From Flavobacteriaceae bacterium (GTDB taxonomy: Bacteria > Bacteroidota > Bacteroidia > Flavobacteriales > Flavobacteriaceae), in NCBI GenBank assembly GCA_015494075.1, contig WGBX01000135.1, forward strand, positions 1-34,616: DNA of 34,616 bases, read 5' to 3'. Both the position numbers and the translations under genes were made by a program. Each line of letters opens with the position of its first letter. The first letter of the stretch is position 1. Under the pieces are notes generated by a model. The model had not been told where the DNA came from. It saw nothing but the letters and a program-made list of their open reading frames with translations, and did no database searches. This document shows positions 15,020-26,300 of the stretch, piece by piece.

Positions 15020-16012
15020 TTAAAATACGTCCGATTTACTATAAAAATGTTCTATTTCCTCAAAGATTTGATAAATACGATCTAAATTATCTTCTGTTAC
15101 CAAACGAATTCTAAACGATTTAAAATTAGGTATCCCTTTAAAGTAATTAGCATAATGAGGGCGAGTTTCTAAAATACCCAACCGTTCGCCTTTCCAACGA
15201 ATAGCTAGTGAAAGGTGTTGACGGACCATTTCTAAACGTTGTTGAACACCGGGACGTGATAATATGGTACCTGTTTTTAAATAATGTTTTATTTGTTTAA
15301 AAATCCATGGATTACCTATTGCAGCCCTGCCAATCATAGCACCGTCCAAACCAAATACATCTCTGATTTTTTTAGCATCTTGAGGCGTTTTAATATCGCC
15401 ATTTGCAAATATAGGAATATGAATACGAGGATTATTTTTAACGGCGGCAATTTTTTCCCAATCAGCTGATCCTGAATACATTTGCTTACGGGTTCGACCA
15501 TGAATAGAAAGTGCTTTGATGCCTACATCCTGTAACCGTTCGGCTACTTCATTAATAACTATCGAATCATGATCCCATCCTAAACGTGTTTTGACTGTGA
15601 CAGGCAAATCTGTATGTTTGACAATAGCTGCGGTCATTTTCTGCATTTTATCCAAATCACGTAAAACACCTGCCCCGGCACCTTTGCTCACAACTTTTTT
15701 AACAGGACAACCGTAATTGATATCTATAATTTCCGGTCGAACCTCCTCTATTTTTTCAACCGCACGCAACATAGCGTCAATATTATGTCCGAAAACTTGA
15801 ACACCGATAGGTCTCTCTGTTTCAAAAATATCCAATTTTTTTGCAGACTTTTCAGCATCCCGTATTAAACCTTCAGAAGAAACAAATTCAGTAAACATTA
15901 AATCAACCCCATACGTTTTACATAAACTTCTAAAAGGCGGATCACTGATATCCTCCATTGGGGCAAGAATCAAAGGAAAATCAGGTAAAATCACATTTCC
16001 TATTTGTATCAT
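15020..16012 (-). CDS. dusB: tRNA-dihydrouridine synthase (DusB type)
   Basis: Dus enzymes use FMN and NADPH to reduce uridine in the tRNA D-loop. The protein shows LAPMEDISDPPFR (16-28), the catalytic-cysteine motif INYGCPVKKVV (Cys102), the KTRLGWD substrate-binding segment, SIHGRTRKQMYSG and IPIFANGDI. With the start at 16012 it has 330 residues, the usual length. An in-frame ATG at 16039 overlaps the -7 box and would add nine non-conserved residues, so 16012 is preferred. It lies 44 bases downstream of comF on the same strand and may be read both from comF and from its own promoter. Confidence 0.95.
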   Translation of the reverse strand: MIQIGNVILPDFPLILAPMEDISDPPFRSLCKTYGVDLMFTEFVSSEGLIRDAEKSAKKLDIFETERPIGVQVFGHNIDAMLRAVEKIEEVRPEIIDINYGCPVKKVVSKGAGAGVLRDLDKMQKMTAAIVKHTDLPVTVKTRLGWDHDSIVINEVAERLQDVGIKALSIHGRTRKQMYSGSADWEKIAAVKNNPRIHIPIFANGDIKTPQDAKKIRDVFGLDGAMIGRAAIGNPWIFKQIKHYLKTGTILSRPGVQQRLEMVRQHLSLAIRWKGERLGILETRPHYANYFKGIPNFKSFRIRLVTEDNLDRIYQIFEEIEHFYSKSDVF

Positions 16013-16028
16013 TTTTATACATTTTTTG

Positions 16029-16036
16029 CAAAAATA
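16029..16036 (-). promoter_or_regulatory. Bacteroidota -7 box (TATTTTTG) for dusB
   Basis: The minus strand reads TATTTTTG 16 bases before the chosen dusB start, in the gap after comF. No clear -33 TTG is visible, so it may be weak or fortuitous in this AT-rich gap. Confidence 0.4.
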
Positions 16037-16056
16037 CAATTTTTAAAAAGATGATT

Positions 16057-16767
16057 TTATAAAACAACGGCCATAGTTAATACACTGACTTGTGCATCGG
16101 GGACAGCCTTTAAAAGACTTTCTATACAAGCCTCTAAAGTAGCACCGGTAGTAAGAACATCATCTACTAACAAAAATCTTTTTTTGCTATAAAACTCAGG
16201 ATACGCCACAGAAAAAGCTTCTGCGACATTTCTTCGGCGTTGGCCAGCTGATTTCATGGTTTGAGAGGAGGTATTTTGGTGACGTAATAAAATATTTTCG
16301 GTATATTGAATACTGTAATAGTTTCCCAAGTTTTTACCAAATAAGGTTAATTGATTATATCCTCTCTGCTTCTGTTTTTCTGGATGTAATGGTACAGGTA
16401 TAATATAATCAAATTGGCTACGGAAACTATTATCATCATAAAAGTTTATTACATAGTTGGCCATAAGCTGTCCAACTTCTTGTGCGCCATGGTATTTAAG
16501 TTGGTGTATTAGTTGTTGGACTACACCCTGTTTATCAAACAAAAATAAAGCAGATGCGCTTTTAATAGGAATTATTGCACTTAAACGATCATAAATAGGA
16601 TTTTCAGCATCTAATCCATAATTTGTTCTGATTAATTTTGAAGCGCATTGGTGACAGATAAAATCTTCATTGGGATGTAATACATGTTCACAACTGATAC
16701 AAAATCGGGGATAAAAAATGTTTAACACATCTTTATATCCCCTTATTAAATAGTTAAGCCAAGACAT
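16057..16767 (-). CDS. comF: ComF family phosphoribosyltransferase-like protein
   Basis: This 236-residue protein has an N-terminal zinc-finger-like set (Cys23, Cys26, Cys38, Cys41) and a C-terminal phosphoribosyltransferase fold. The PRPP-binding motif is LLVDDVLTTGATLEA, preceded by PVPLHPEKQKQRGYNQ. ComF takes part in natural DNA uptake in competent bacteria, probably acting in the cytoplasm during or after import. In non-competent lineages its role is unclear. It starts 13 bases after the recA stop, in the same orientation, which suits a link to recombination of incoming DNA, although no other competence gene is in the window. Confidence 0.93.
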   Translation of the reverse strand: MSWLNYLIRGYKDVLNIFYPRFCISCEHVLHPNEDFICHQCASKLIRTNYGLDAENPIYDRLSAIIPIKSASALFLFDKQGVVQQLIHQLKYHGAQEVGQLMANYVINFYDDNSFRSQFDYIIPVPLHPEKQKQRGYNQLTLFGKNLGNYYSIQYTENILLRHQNTSSQTMKSAGQRRRNVAEAFSVAYPEFYSKKRFLLVDDVLTTGATLEACIESLLKAVPDAQVSVLTMAVVL

Positions 16768-16780
16768 TATAAAAAAAATA

Positions 16781-17818
16781 TTACTCGGCAGTTTCGTTAA
16801 GCATTATATATATTTTTTGTTCCAATTCGTCCATTAATTCAGGGTTATCGGCAATTATCTGTTTAACAGCATCACGTCCCTGCCCCAATTTGGTGTCGCC
16901 ATAACTAAACCATGAACCGCTTTTTTTAACTATATCAAATTCAACCGCTTTATCTAATATTTCACCGACTTTAGAAATACCTTTGCCATACATAATATCA
17001 AATTCTGCAATCTTAAAAGGAGGTGCTACTTTGTTTTTTACTACTTTAACACGTGTTTTATTTCCCATTACATTGCCTTGTGAATCTTTAATGGCTGTAG
17101 ATTTACGGACATCTAAACGTTGAGAGGCATAAAACTTTAAAGCATTTCCTCCTGTGGTTGTTTCAGGATTGCCAAACATTACACCGATTTTTTCTCGTAA
17201 CTGGTTAATAAAAATTACCGTAGAATTGGTTTTAGAAATCGAAGAAGTCAACTTTCTTAAAGCTTGCGACATTAGACGGGCATGCAAACCCATTTTAGAG
17301 TCTCCCATTTCTCCTTCAATTTCACTTTTTGGGGTCAAAGCTGCTACCGAATCAACCACAATAATATCTATGGCTCCTGATCGAATTAAATTATCAACAA
17401 TTTCCAAAGCTTGTTCTCCATAATCTGGTTGGGAAATGATTAAATTTTCGACATCAACGCCTAAATTTTGTGCATAAAATCTGTCAAAAGCATGTTCAGC
17501 ATCTACAAAAGCTGCAATACCGCCTTTTTTTTGCGCTTCGGCAATAGCATGCAAAGCTAAGGTTGTTTTACCCGATGATTCCGGTCCATATATTTCAACC
17601 ACGCGACCTCTGGGATAGCCACCAACACCTAAAGCAATATCTAAGCCCAACGACCCCGACGGAATCACTTCAACTTCAACTACAGGCGAATCGCCCATTT
17701 TCATAACTGTTCCCTTCCCATATGTTTTATCAAGCTTATCAAGCGTTAACTTCAAAGCTTTGAGTTTGGCTTCTTTTTCCGCTTGTGCTTTTTTATCTAC
17801 TGTTTCTTTTTTTGCCAT
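16781..17818 (-). CDS. recA: Recombinase RecA
   Basis: RecA coats single-stranded DNA and drives homologous pairing and strand exchange. At 345 residues it has the normal length. It shows Walker [10 protein letters not shown] (78-86), the Walker B region [14 protein letters not shown], the L1 and L2 DNA-binding loop regions ([25 protein letters not shown], then the segment with [19 protein letters not shown]), and a shorter acidic C-terminus. No intein or unusual insertion is present. It sits 39 bases after frr and 13 before comF. I see no LexA-type operator in the short upstream gap. Confidence 0.99.
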   Translation of the reverse strand: MAKKETVDKKAQAEKEAKLKALKLTLDKLDKTYGKGTVMKMGDSPVVEVEVIPSGSLGLDIALGVGGYPRGRVVEIYGPESSGKTTLALHAIAEAQKKGGIAAFVDAEHAFDRFYAQNLGVDVENLIISQPDYGEQALEIVDNLIRSGAIDIIVVDSVAALTPKSEIEGEMGDSKMGLHARLMSQALRKLTSSISKTNSTVIFINQLREKIGVMFGNPETTTGGNALKFYASQRLDVRKSTAIKDSQGNVMGNKTRVKVVKNKVAPPFKIAEFDIMYGKGISKVGEILDKAVEFDIVKKSGSWFSYGDTKLGQGRDAVKQIIADNPELMDELEQKIYIMLNETAE

Positions 17819-17857
17819 TTAAATTATTTTAATGAATTGTTTTTAGATATGCACTTT

Positions 17858-18424
17858 TTAAACTGTCATAATATCTTTTTCTTTTTTACTCAAATGCTTT
17901 TCAACTTCTTTGATGTATCGATCTGTTAAATTTTGAATTTGCTCATGGCCAATTTTAGATTCATCTTCAGAAATTTCTTTGTTTTTTTCAAGCTTTTTTA
18001 TATCGTTATTGGCTTCTTTTCTAATATTACGAATACTTACTTTTGCTACTTCGGCCTCTTCCTTAGCTTGCTTAACCAAATCACGACGGCGTTCTTCCGT
18101 TAAAGGAGGAATATTAATAATAACGACCTCACCATTGTTGCTTGGTGCAAATCCCAAATTGGCATTAATAATGGCGCGCTCTATAGCCGACAACATATTT
18201 CTTTCCCAAGGTTGAATAGTTAGTGTCTGTGCATCTCTGGCCGAGACATTAGCAACTTGTGATAAAGGCGTTGGAGAACCATAATAATCAACTACAACTG
18301 TTGCCAGCATTTGCGGTGAAGCTTTTCCTGCACGAATACTTTTTAATTCATGTTCAAGATGATCAATGCTTTTTTGCATATGCTCTTCAGCTTCTTCGTA
18401 TATAAAATTTAATTCTTCACTCAT
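17858..18424 (-). CDS. frr: Ribosome recycling factor
   Basis: This 188-residue protein is the two-domain factor that, with EF-G, splits the ribosome after termination. It shows SIRAGKASP near residue 29, TIQPWERNMLSAIERAI, PPLTEERRRDLVKQAK and VSIRNIRKEAN in the long three-helix bundle. It has the usual length and no odd features. The common partner pyrH is not next to it here. A well-spaced TTTG and TAATTTTG promoter lies just upstream, so frr probably starts a frr-recA-comF unit. Confidence 0.98.
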   Translation of the reverse strand: MSEELNFIYEEAEEHMQKSIDHLEHELKSIRAGKASPQMLATVVVDYYGSPTPLSQVANVSARDAQTLTIQPWERNMLSAIERAIINANLGFAPSNNGEVVIINIPPLTEERRRDLVKQAKEEAEVAKVSIRNIRKEANNDIKKLEKNKEISEDESKIGHEQIQNLTDRYIKEVEKHLSKKEKDIMTV

Positions 18425-18446
18425 AATATTAGATTTTCTATTATTT

Positions 18447-18478
18447 CAAAATTAATATTTTTTTGGGTAACGAACAAA
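18447..18478 (-). promoter_or_regulatory. Bacteroidota promoter of frr (TTTG, 20 bases, TAATTTTG)
   Basis: On the minus strand TTTG (18478-18475) is followed after 20 bases by TAATTTTG (18454-18447), matching both the -33 and -7 elements with spacing in the accepted range. It lies 23-54 bases before the frr ATG, the best-matched promoter in the window. Confidence 0.65.
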
Positions 18479-18537
18479 TAAGATTAGTTTTATAACTCTT
18501 ATGGTAATTCTTAAAGAATATACTGATAATGGTTATT

Positions 18538-19695
18538 TTAAAATTTAGATTTTTTACTGCCTTTGTAGAGTTGATAATGAACTAAACGGGCTTCTAACTT
18601 TCCATTAAATAATTTTATGCGTTTAGAAGGACGAAGTCCAATATATTTTAAAGCTTGCAAATTACCTACTAATAGCCAAGCTTCAATACCGGCATAATTT
18701 TTTTTTAACACATCGCCAATTTGTTTATAAAAAGATTTTACATCAATGGAAAGGCGCTCATCATAAGGTGGATTAAATATCAAATAACTTACTGAATCGG
18801 GTTTTTCAACTTTAAAAAAATCATTTTGTTCTATATTAATAAAATCATCTAAATGGGCATTTTTTATATTTTGGCGTGCTTTTTCAACAGCTGACGGTGC
18901 TTTATCATAGCCTATGAGTTGGACCCCGTCCGGCAATTCTCTAATTTTTTTTAAACTCGATGTTTTTATCAATTCAAAAAGGTCCGATTGATAGTTAGTC
19001 CAATTTTGAAAGGCGAAGTGCGTACGGTTAATAGCTGCCGGAATACGCATTTCCAACATAGCAGCTTCTATTAATATCGTCCCTGAACCGCACATAGGAT
19101 CTAAAAGAGAGCAACAGCCTCGCCATTGGCTTAATGATACAATACCGGCAGCTAACACTTCATTTAAAGGTGCTATATTGGTTTGAGTGCGATAGCCGCG
19201 TTTGTGTAGAGACTCTCCTGAACTATCAAGATGAACACGTAAAACTTGGTCATGAAAATGCAATATAATATGGATATCCGGTTGACGAAGCGAAATATCC
19301 GGACGCCGGTCAAATTTATCTCTGAATTGATCTACTATAGCATCTTTTGCTTTTAAAGCAATAAAGCGCGTATTTTTAAAATATTTAGTTTGACCTGTTA
19401 CATCAATGCGGAATGTCTGTGACGGATTAAGGTAATTAGACCATTCAATGCGTCGAATGGCTTTATATAGTTGTTCGGCCTTATAAATTTTATCAAAAGA
19501 CTCTATTTCCCATAAAACTCTCAAGGCCAAATGTAAATTAAAATTGGCCTTATATAAAAATCCTAAATCGCCTTTAAAGCGGACTGCCCTATTACCAATT
19601 TCTACCTCTTTAGCACCAAGTTGAAAAAGCTCCTGAGCCAAAACTTCTTCTAATCCGAAAAAGGTTGTGGCTGTTAATTTTAAATCTGTCATCAT
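18538..19695 (-). CDS. THUMP-domain class I rRNA methyltransferase (RlmL-like, stand-alone)
   Basis: This 385-residue protein has an N-terminal ferredoxin-like and THUMP region (about 3-155, GNRAVRFKGDLGFLYKANFNLHLALRVL), the linker motif HLDSSGESLHKRGYR (155-169), SAM motif I DPMCGSGT (199-206) and catalytic NPPY (308-311). This is the layout of the N-terminal enzyme of E. coli RlmL, which methylates the N2 position of G2445 in 23S rRNA. The RlmK half that is fused in E. coli is absent, which is usual in Bacteroidota. The exact target is inferred from family. It lies 30 bases after the DUF456 gene and is likely co-transcribed with it. Confidence 0.9.
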   Translation of the reverse strand: MMTDLKLTATTFFGLEEVLAQELFQLGAKEVEIGNRAVRFKGDLGFLYKANFNLHLALRVLWEIESFDKIYKAEQLYKAIRRIEWSNYLNPSQTFRIDVTGQTKYFKNTRFIALKAKDAIVDQFRDKFDRRPDISLRQPDIHIILHFHDQVLRVHLDSSGESLHKRGYRTQTNIAPLNEVLAAGIVSLSQWRGCCSLLDPMCGSGTILIEAAMLEMRIPAAINRTHFAFQNWTNYQSDLFELIKTSSLKKIRELPDGVQLIGYDKAPSAVEKARQNIKNAHLDDFINIEQNDFFKVEKPDSVSYLIFNPPYDERLSIDVKSFYKQIGDVLKKNYAGIEAWLLVGNLQALKYIGLRPSKRIKLFNGKLEARLVHYQLYKGSKKSKF

Positions 19696-19725
19696 AAAAT
19701 CATTGCAAAAAATAAAGGGCTACTA

Positions 19726-20232
19726 TTAAAAAAGTTGTTTTATAGTTGACCAATTGTCGGTCAGCATTTTTAAGTAAAGAAAGAAAAAAGTCAAAGCAAC
19801 TATTAATTGCATGCCTGTGGAAACCAAGAAACCGACAAACGCACCAAACGCAGCTTTAAGGGCTTGCCCGGGTTGCTGATGCCGTATAAATTCGCCAATA
19901 AAAGCACCTAAAAAAGCTCCCATAATAATACCACCAGGTAAGGGCGTAAAAAGTCCGACTATAACACCAACAACTGCACCGAAAGTACCATATTTACTAC
20001 CGCCAAATTGCTTGGTACCGACAGCAGGAATAACGTAATCTAAGATTGTAATAATGAGTACTACACCAAAAGTTACCCAAATAAAGGACCAATCATCAGG
20101 AATCACTTTAGCCAACATAGTTACCAATAATCCTACCCATGCGGTTAAAGGGCCGGGCAATCCGGGTAAAATACAACCAATAAGGCCGGCTATCATTAAA
20201 ATAAACCCGAGAACTATCAATATAATATCCAT
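19726..20232 (-). CDS. DUF456 family membrane protein
   Basis: This 168-residue protein is nearly all hydrophobic. It begins IILIVLGFILMIAGLIGCILPGLPGPLTAWVGLL, the DUF456 signature, and has later glycine-rich helices GAVVGVIVGLFTPLPGGIIMGAFLGAFIGEF (about 84-115). The paired PLPGP and PLPGG turns and the repeated glycine zippers point to tightly packed helical hairpins in the inner membrane. The function of this family is unknown. It is followed closely by the THUMP methyltransferase. Confidence 0.9.
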   Translation of the reverse strand: MDIILIVLGFILMIAGLIGCILPGLPGPLTAWVGLLVTMLAKVIPDDWSFIWVTFGVVLIITILDYVIPAVGTKQFGGSKYGTFGAVVGVIVGLFTPLPGGIIMGAFLGAFIGEFIRHQQPGQALKAAFGAFVGFLVSTGMQLIVALTFFFLYLKMLTDNWSTIKQLF

Positions 20233-20257
20233 ATTTTAAACTTTATTTGTAATCAAT

Positions 20258-20285
20258 CAAAATTAAGAAAAAAATTGGAGTACAA
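20258..20285 (-). promoter_or_regulatory. Bacteroidota promoter of the DUF456 unit (TTG, 17 bases, TAATTTTG)
   Basis: On the minus strand TTG (20285-20283) is followed after 17 bases by TAATTTTG (20265-20258), 25 bases before the DUF456 start. No good TAnnTTTG box was found for the divergent alpha-2-macroglobulin gene in the same gap. Confidence 0.55.
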
Positions 20286-20388
20286 TGTATTTTGTGGTAA
20301 ATAAAATAGCAAATTAATTTCGGCAGAGTTTTTGAAGTTAGGTATGTTAAATTTTTTAGTTAAATTACTGACTTAAATCGGCTCTATT

Positions 20389-23300
20389 ATGCAAAAATTT
20401 AGTTTACTATTATTACTTCTCTTAGTTTCTTGCTCTGCAAAGCAATTTGAAGCTGAAAAAACATTAGAAATTAAAAAGAAAAGTACTGAAACTTATAAAA
20501 AATTATGGCATAAAGTTAAAGAATATGAACAAAAGGGTTTAACTAAATCGGCATACAAAACTGTTGAAACTATTTATGATTTAGCAAAAACGGAACAAAA
20601 CTCACCCCAAATTATCAAATCCTTACTATATGAATCTAAGTATATTCTTCGCTTGGAAGAAGACAGCACGCTTAAAATCATTAACAATTTTAAAAAAGAA
20701 ATAACATCGGCAAGTTTTCCTGAAAAAAATGTTTTGGCTAATTATTTGGCTCAAATTTATTGGCAATATTATCAACAAAACAGATGGCGTTTTGCGCAAC
20801 GAACTGAGTTGGCGCAACCAGTTGACACAACAGATTTCAGAACTTGGGATTTGCATACTCTTATCGCAAAAACCAATGCCTATTTTGAACTTTCTCTAAA
20901 AGATAGTCAACGTTTGATAAAAGTGCCGGTAAAATATTGGCAAGATATTATTGAATATAATGCTAAAAACGTTCGCTATCAGCCCGCTTTATATGATATT
21001 CTATTATATGAAACACTTAAATTTTATCAAAATGACGAAAACAATTTAATACGTCCGTTAGAATATTTCGAAATTGATCAGCCTGATTATTTTTTACCTA
21101 CCAAACAATTTGCGGATTTGAATATCCAAACACCTGATCAAAATTCCTTTTTATATAAAGCGCTTAAGCTATATCAACAAACACTAAAATTGAGATTAAC
21201 TGAATCGGATGATAGTGTTGCGATAGCATACACTGACTTGCAACGCTTAAAATTTGTATATCAGAAAAGTGTCCTGCCTGATAAAGACAGTTTATTTTTA
21301 AATGGTTTAAAACAGTTTGAAAAACAATACCAATCTATTGATATTACAGCCTTGGCATATTATGAAGAAGCTAAATTGTATAATAAATTAGGTGACCGTT
21401 ATGAGCCTAAAAAATACACAGTTACCCGCTGGGAAAAGAAAAAAGCTGTTGACATATGCCAAAAAACACTACAAATTTATCCCGGTAGCATTGGAGCTCA
21501 AAATTGCAAAAGTTTACTAAATCAAATCAAACAACCAATTTTAAATATCAAACTGGAAAAAAATATTCCTGAAAACAAACCGGCACTGGTAAATATAGCT
21601 TTTAAAAATGTAAATGCCATGCAGATGGTTATATACAAAATCAAATGGGATGAATTAAATCATTTACAACATCTAAAAACATTAAAAGAAAAAAAATACT
21701 ATATAACAAATTTATCAAAAATACGCAGTCAACAATGGCGTTTGCCCGACACAAATGACTATCAATTGCACCATACAGAAGTAATCAATAAATCTTTACC
21801 AAATGGCCTGTATGTAATAACCATTAGTACTCCAAATCAAAATAAACAGACTTTTGCATACCAAACTTTTCAAGTAACTGATATAGCCCTAATGCAGATT
21901 AAAAACAACCAACCGGACACAAATTTTTTTGTTTATAATCGCAATAATGGGAAAGCGTTATCTAATGGATTCGTTAAAATAAAAAATATTGACTATCCTC
22001 GAAATGACACCATAACTATTGAACACAAAATTGATAAAACCGGTTTTTTCAGTTTACCAATGCCAAAAAACAACCATCGTTACATACAATATTGGTTTAC
22101 AATACATTATTCCGGAAACAAAAAAGCTTATTTTAAAAGCTATATACAGCCCTCATCACATTTTATCAAGCCAAAAGGCTTCAAAACCGCATTTATTTTT
22201 ACCGACAGAGCCATATACAGGCCGGGACAAACTATTTATTTTAAGGCAATATGTTTGTATAAAAAAATTAAAAATAGTAACATTATATCGGGCGAACCGG
22301 TTGTTGTGGAACTTTTTGATACTAATCACAAAAAAATAGCCAGTAAAAAATTGAAAACCAATGCATATGGATCAATTTATGGCGAATTTATTTTACCAAA
22401 ACATGTTCTTAACGGTCGGTTTAATATAGTATTATCGGGTCAGCGACTACACATTAACAAAACAATTGATGTAGCAGCCTACAAGCGACCTAAATTTGTA
22501 GTACAATTAAATAAACCAGATAAGCCATACAAAATTGGCGATACAATTATTATCCATGGAAAAGCAGAGAGTTATGCAGGTGCTCCTATTACAGAAGCTT
22601 ATGTTCAGTATAATGTTAAACGTGCAGCCGTATTACCTCACTGGTGGTTTTGGAAACAAATACGTCAAACCTCGGCGGCACAAGAAATAGTCCATGGACA
22701 TACTAAAACCGACCAAAACGGACGGTTTGTAATCAAGTTTAAAGCTAAACCGGCAAATGAATTAAAACCTGAAGATTTTCCAATTTTTAATTTTATAGTT
22801 GAAGCAGCAGTTACAGACCTAAATGCAGAAACACATACCGGAAAAATCGATGTAAAAGCAGGTTATAAAGATATTATTGCAAAAGTGAAATTACCACAAC
22901 AAATGTTTAAAGATAATGTAGATACAATTACACTTAAAACAATAAATTTGAATAATGTAGTAATTCCAACAGACATCAATATACAAATATATAAATTACA
23001 GAGTCCTAAACATGTATTACGTGAACGCCCTTGGCCGTCACCGGATTTGCCCAAACTAAAAAAATCTGAATTTAACAAATTATTTCCGCATCTTCCTTAT
23101 ACAGAAAACGAGTCTAACCCCTTGTTTTGGCCCTTAAAACAAATATATTTTACCCGAAAAGTCAATACCGGAAAACAGCATCAAACTTTGATAAAAGCTA
23201 AGAAAAACTGGCCAATTGGTAAGTATATTCTGATTGTAACTAAAGCAAATCATCCTCAAAAAGAAATCTTATATAAGCAGGTATTTGAATTAGCTGACCC

Positions 23301-26300
23301 TAAAAATAAACAACTTCCGGATCACTTATTGATCAGTCACCGTCAAAATAAAATTACGTATAAACCCGGTGATATTTTAAAATTTGATATTGGCTCGGCA
23401 GGGACTGATAATTATTTATATGTTTATGTTGAAAAACAGCATAAAATTATAAAGAAATGGCGTTTTAAAACGGATGGAACTTATAAAACTATAAAAGTTC
23501 CCATAACAGAAAAAGATCGTGGAAATTTTGCAATTCATTGGACTTACAATGTATATAACACCTATCTTACAAAAACCCAAATTATAGAAGTGCCTTATTT
23601 GTCAAAAAAACTAAAAATAGAAACCATCCATTTTAGAGACAAATTAAAACCAAATCAAAATGAAAGTTGGTCATTTAGAATTACAGATTCTCAAAATAAA
23701 CCGGTACAAGCTGAAATTTTAGCAGGCATGTATGATGCATCGTTAGACAATTTTAAGGCCAACGAATGGTCATTCAATCCATTGATGAATTGGACTTATT
23801 CTCCTATATTTCAAACTAAACCTATTAACAGTTACGGACTTTTAAACTTACACCTGTCATTTAACTCAAATTATTCTTATAGTCATAAAAATATTAAACC
23901 TATGCCATTAAAATGGTTTGGATTTCATTTGCCATTTTTCAGACCTGTATATGCTTTAGAAACAGTTGCCGTCAAAGGTGTTCAGAGAATGACACCAATG
24001 AAAAAAGATAACAAAAAAACACCAAACAAAGCAAATGCATCTACAACGCCACAAGAAAATGATAATGATAAAACACCTATATATTTTCGTAAAAATTTTA
24101 AAGAAACAGCTTTCTTTTACCCGGACTTAACTACCAATGATAATGGCATTATCGATTTAAATTTTAAAATACCCGAAACCTTGACTAAATGGAAATTTCA
24201 GATTTTGGCACACACAAAAAGCTTAAAATATGCTTATAAAAATATGACAGTTGTAACACAAAAAGACCTCATGATTTTTCCGAACATGCCTAGATTCGTA
24301 CGACAAGGAGATCAATTAATATTTACAACTAAAATAACCAATTTAAGCGATAAGAATTTTAAAGGTAAAGCGTATTTGATTTTAACAGACCCGATACATC
24401 AAACAGATCTGACTAAAGCCATGATAAAAGGCACTTCTGTTATTTCATTTAAGCTCGACAAAAAAGCCAATACTAGTATCTCTTGGCATCTGGATATTCC
24501 TGAAAATATAGACTTACTGCAATTTAAAATTGTTGCTAAAACGCCCAATCAAACTGATGCAGAGCAACATGTCATACCTGTACTTTCCAAACGCATTTTA
24601 GTTACCAACACCTTACCGCTTTGGGCTCGTGCACATCAACAAAAAAGGTTTGTCATGCCACAACTGGTTGCTAGTAAAAATAAGAGCCTTAAAAATTACA
24701 AATTAACCTTAGAAATAACCAGTAATCCTGCTTGGTATGCTGTTAAGGCCATGCCTTACATTATGGACCAAAATTATGAATGCAGCGAGCAGATATTTAG
24801 TCGTTTTTATGCCAATAGTTTGGGAGCTTTTGTATTACATCGTTATCCTAAAATCAAAGCCGTTTTTGATATTTGGAAAAAATATGATACGCAAGCCTTT
24901 ATATCAAATCTTGAAAAAAACCCTGAATTGAAATCTATACTTATTGAAGAGACACCTTGGTTACAAGAAGCAGAGAATGAAACTGCACAAAAAAAACGTA
25001 TAGCATTGCTATTTGACTTAAATAAAATAGCAAGAGAACAACAAAAAAGTCTGGAAAAATTATCTGACATGCAATTAGTCAACGGTGAGTTTCCTTGGTT
25101 TAAAGGCAGTCCTTATCCCAACCCGTACATTACAAGGCATATAATAGCCGGAATAGGACATCTAATTCGCTTAGGGGTGTTGAATGAAAATGATGCTAAT
25201 TTGAAAATAATCTTAAATAAAGCTTTAAATTATTTAGATAATCAAATTTTAAAAGATTATAGAGAATTGCTCAAACATACGCCAACTAAAAAACGAGATC
25301 AAATTTTAACAAAATATCATCCCTCAACCGGACAAATCCATGCTTTGTATACTCGAAGTTACTTCACAACAAATACATATAAACCGGAAGTCGCAAAGGC
25401 TATGGATTTTTATCGTAAGCAAGCTTATAAATATTGGTTATCATATCCCTTATATCAACAAGGTTTAATAAGCCTGATTGCAAAGCGAAACGGCAAAGAT
25501 ACCTTGGCAAAAGCAATTTTGCGATCATTAGATGAAAACAGCATTCAAAGTGACGAAATAGGTATGTATTGGAAAGAAAATACTTCTGGTTGGCATTGGT
25601 ACCAATCGCCTATTGAAACCCAAGCATTATTAATAGAAGCCTTTGATGAAATAAGCAAGAATTTAAACAAAATCAATGCTATGAGAGTTTGGTTATTAAA
25701 ACACAAACAAGTAAATGCATGGAAAACGACCAAACAAACTACTGAAGCCATTTATGCCTTATTGCTTGATGGAGAAGATTGGCTTAACTTAAAAAGTCAA
25801 GTTACAGTACAAATAGGTTCTATAGTTATAGATCCAGATAAGACACAGGATTTACAAACTGAAGCCGGTAGCGGCTATTTTAAAAAATCGTGGTCTGCTC
25901 AAAAAATAACACCTGAAATGGGTAAAATTACTTTAGATAACAAAGGTTCGGGTATAACTTGGGGAGCTTTGTATTGGCAATATTTTGAAGATTTGGATCA
26001 AATAAAAGCTGCCAAAAATACTGTGGCCATCAATAAAGAATATTATATCAGCAAATGGACTGATAACGGCGAAAAACTTATAAAGATTGGTCCAGAAACA
26101 ATTATCAAAACCGGAGATTTAATCACTGTTCGGCTAAGTTTTAAAACTGATCGAGAAATGGAATTTATACATTTAAAAGATCTACACGCTTCCGGGTTAG
26201 AGCCTATTCAAACTTTGTCAGGTTATCAACATCAAGACGGGTTGGGATATTATCAAAGCCAAACTGATACGGCTACACATTTTTTTATAAGCCGGTTGCC

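Noticed and set aside
16013-16039. An upstream start for dusB at 16039
   Set aside because: It overlaps the probable -7 box and adds nine residues ahead of the conserved start.
24781-24792. Loss of the alpha-2-macroglobulin thioester because CGEQ is not present
   Set aside because: Bacterial homologues use C-x-E-Q (for example CLEQ), and CSEQ keeps the reactive Cys and Gln.
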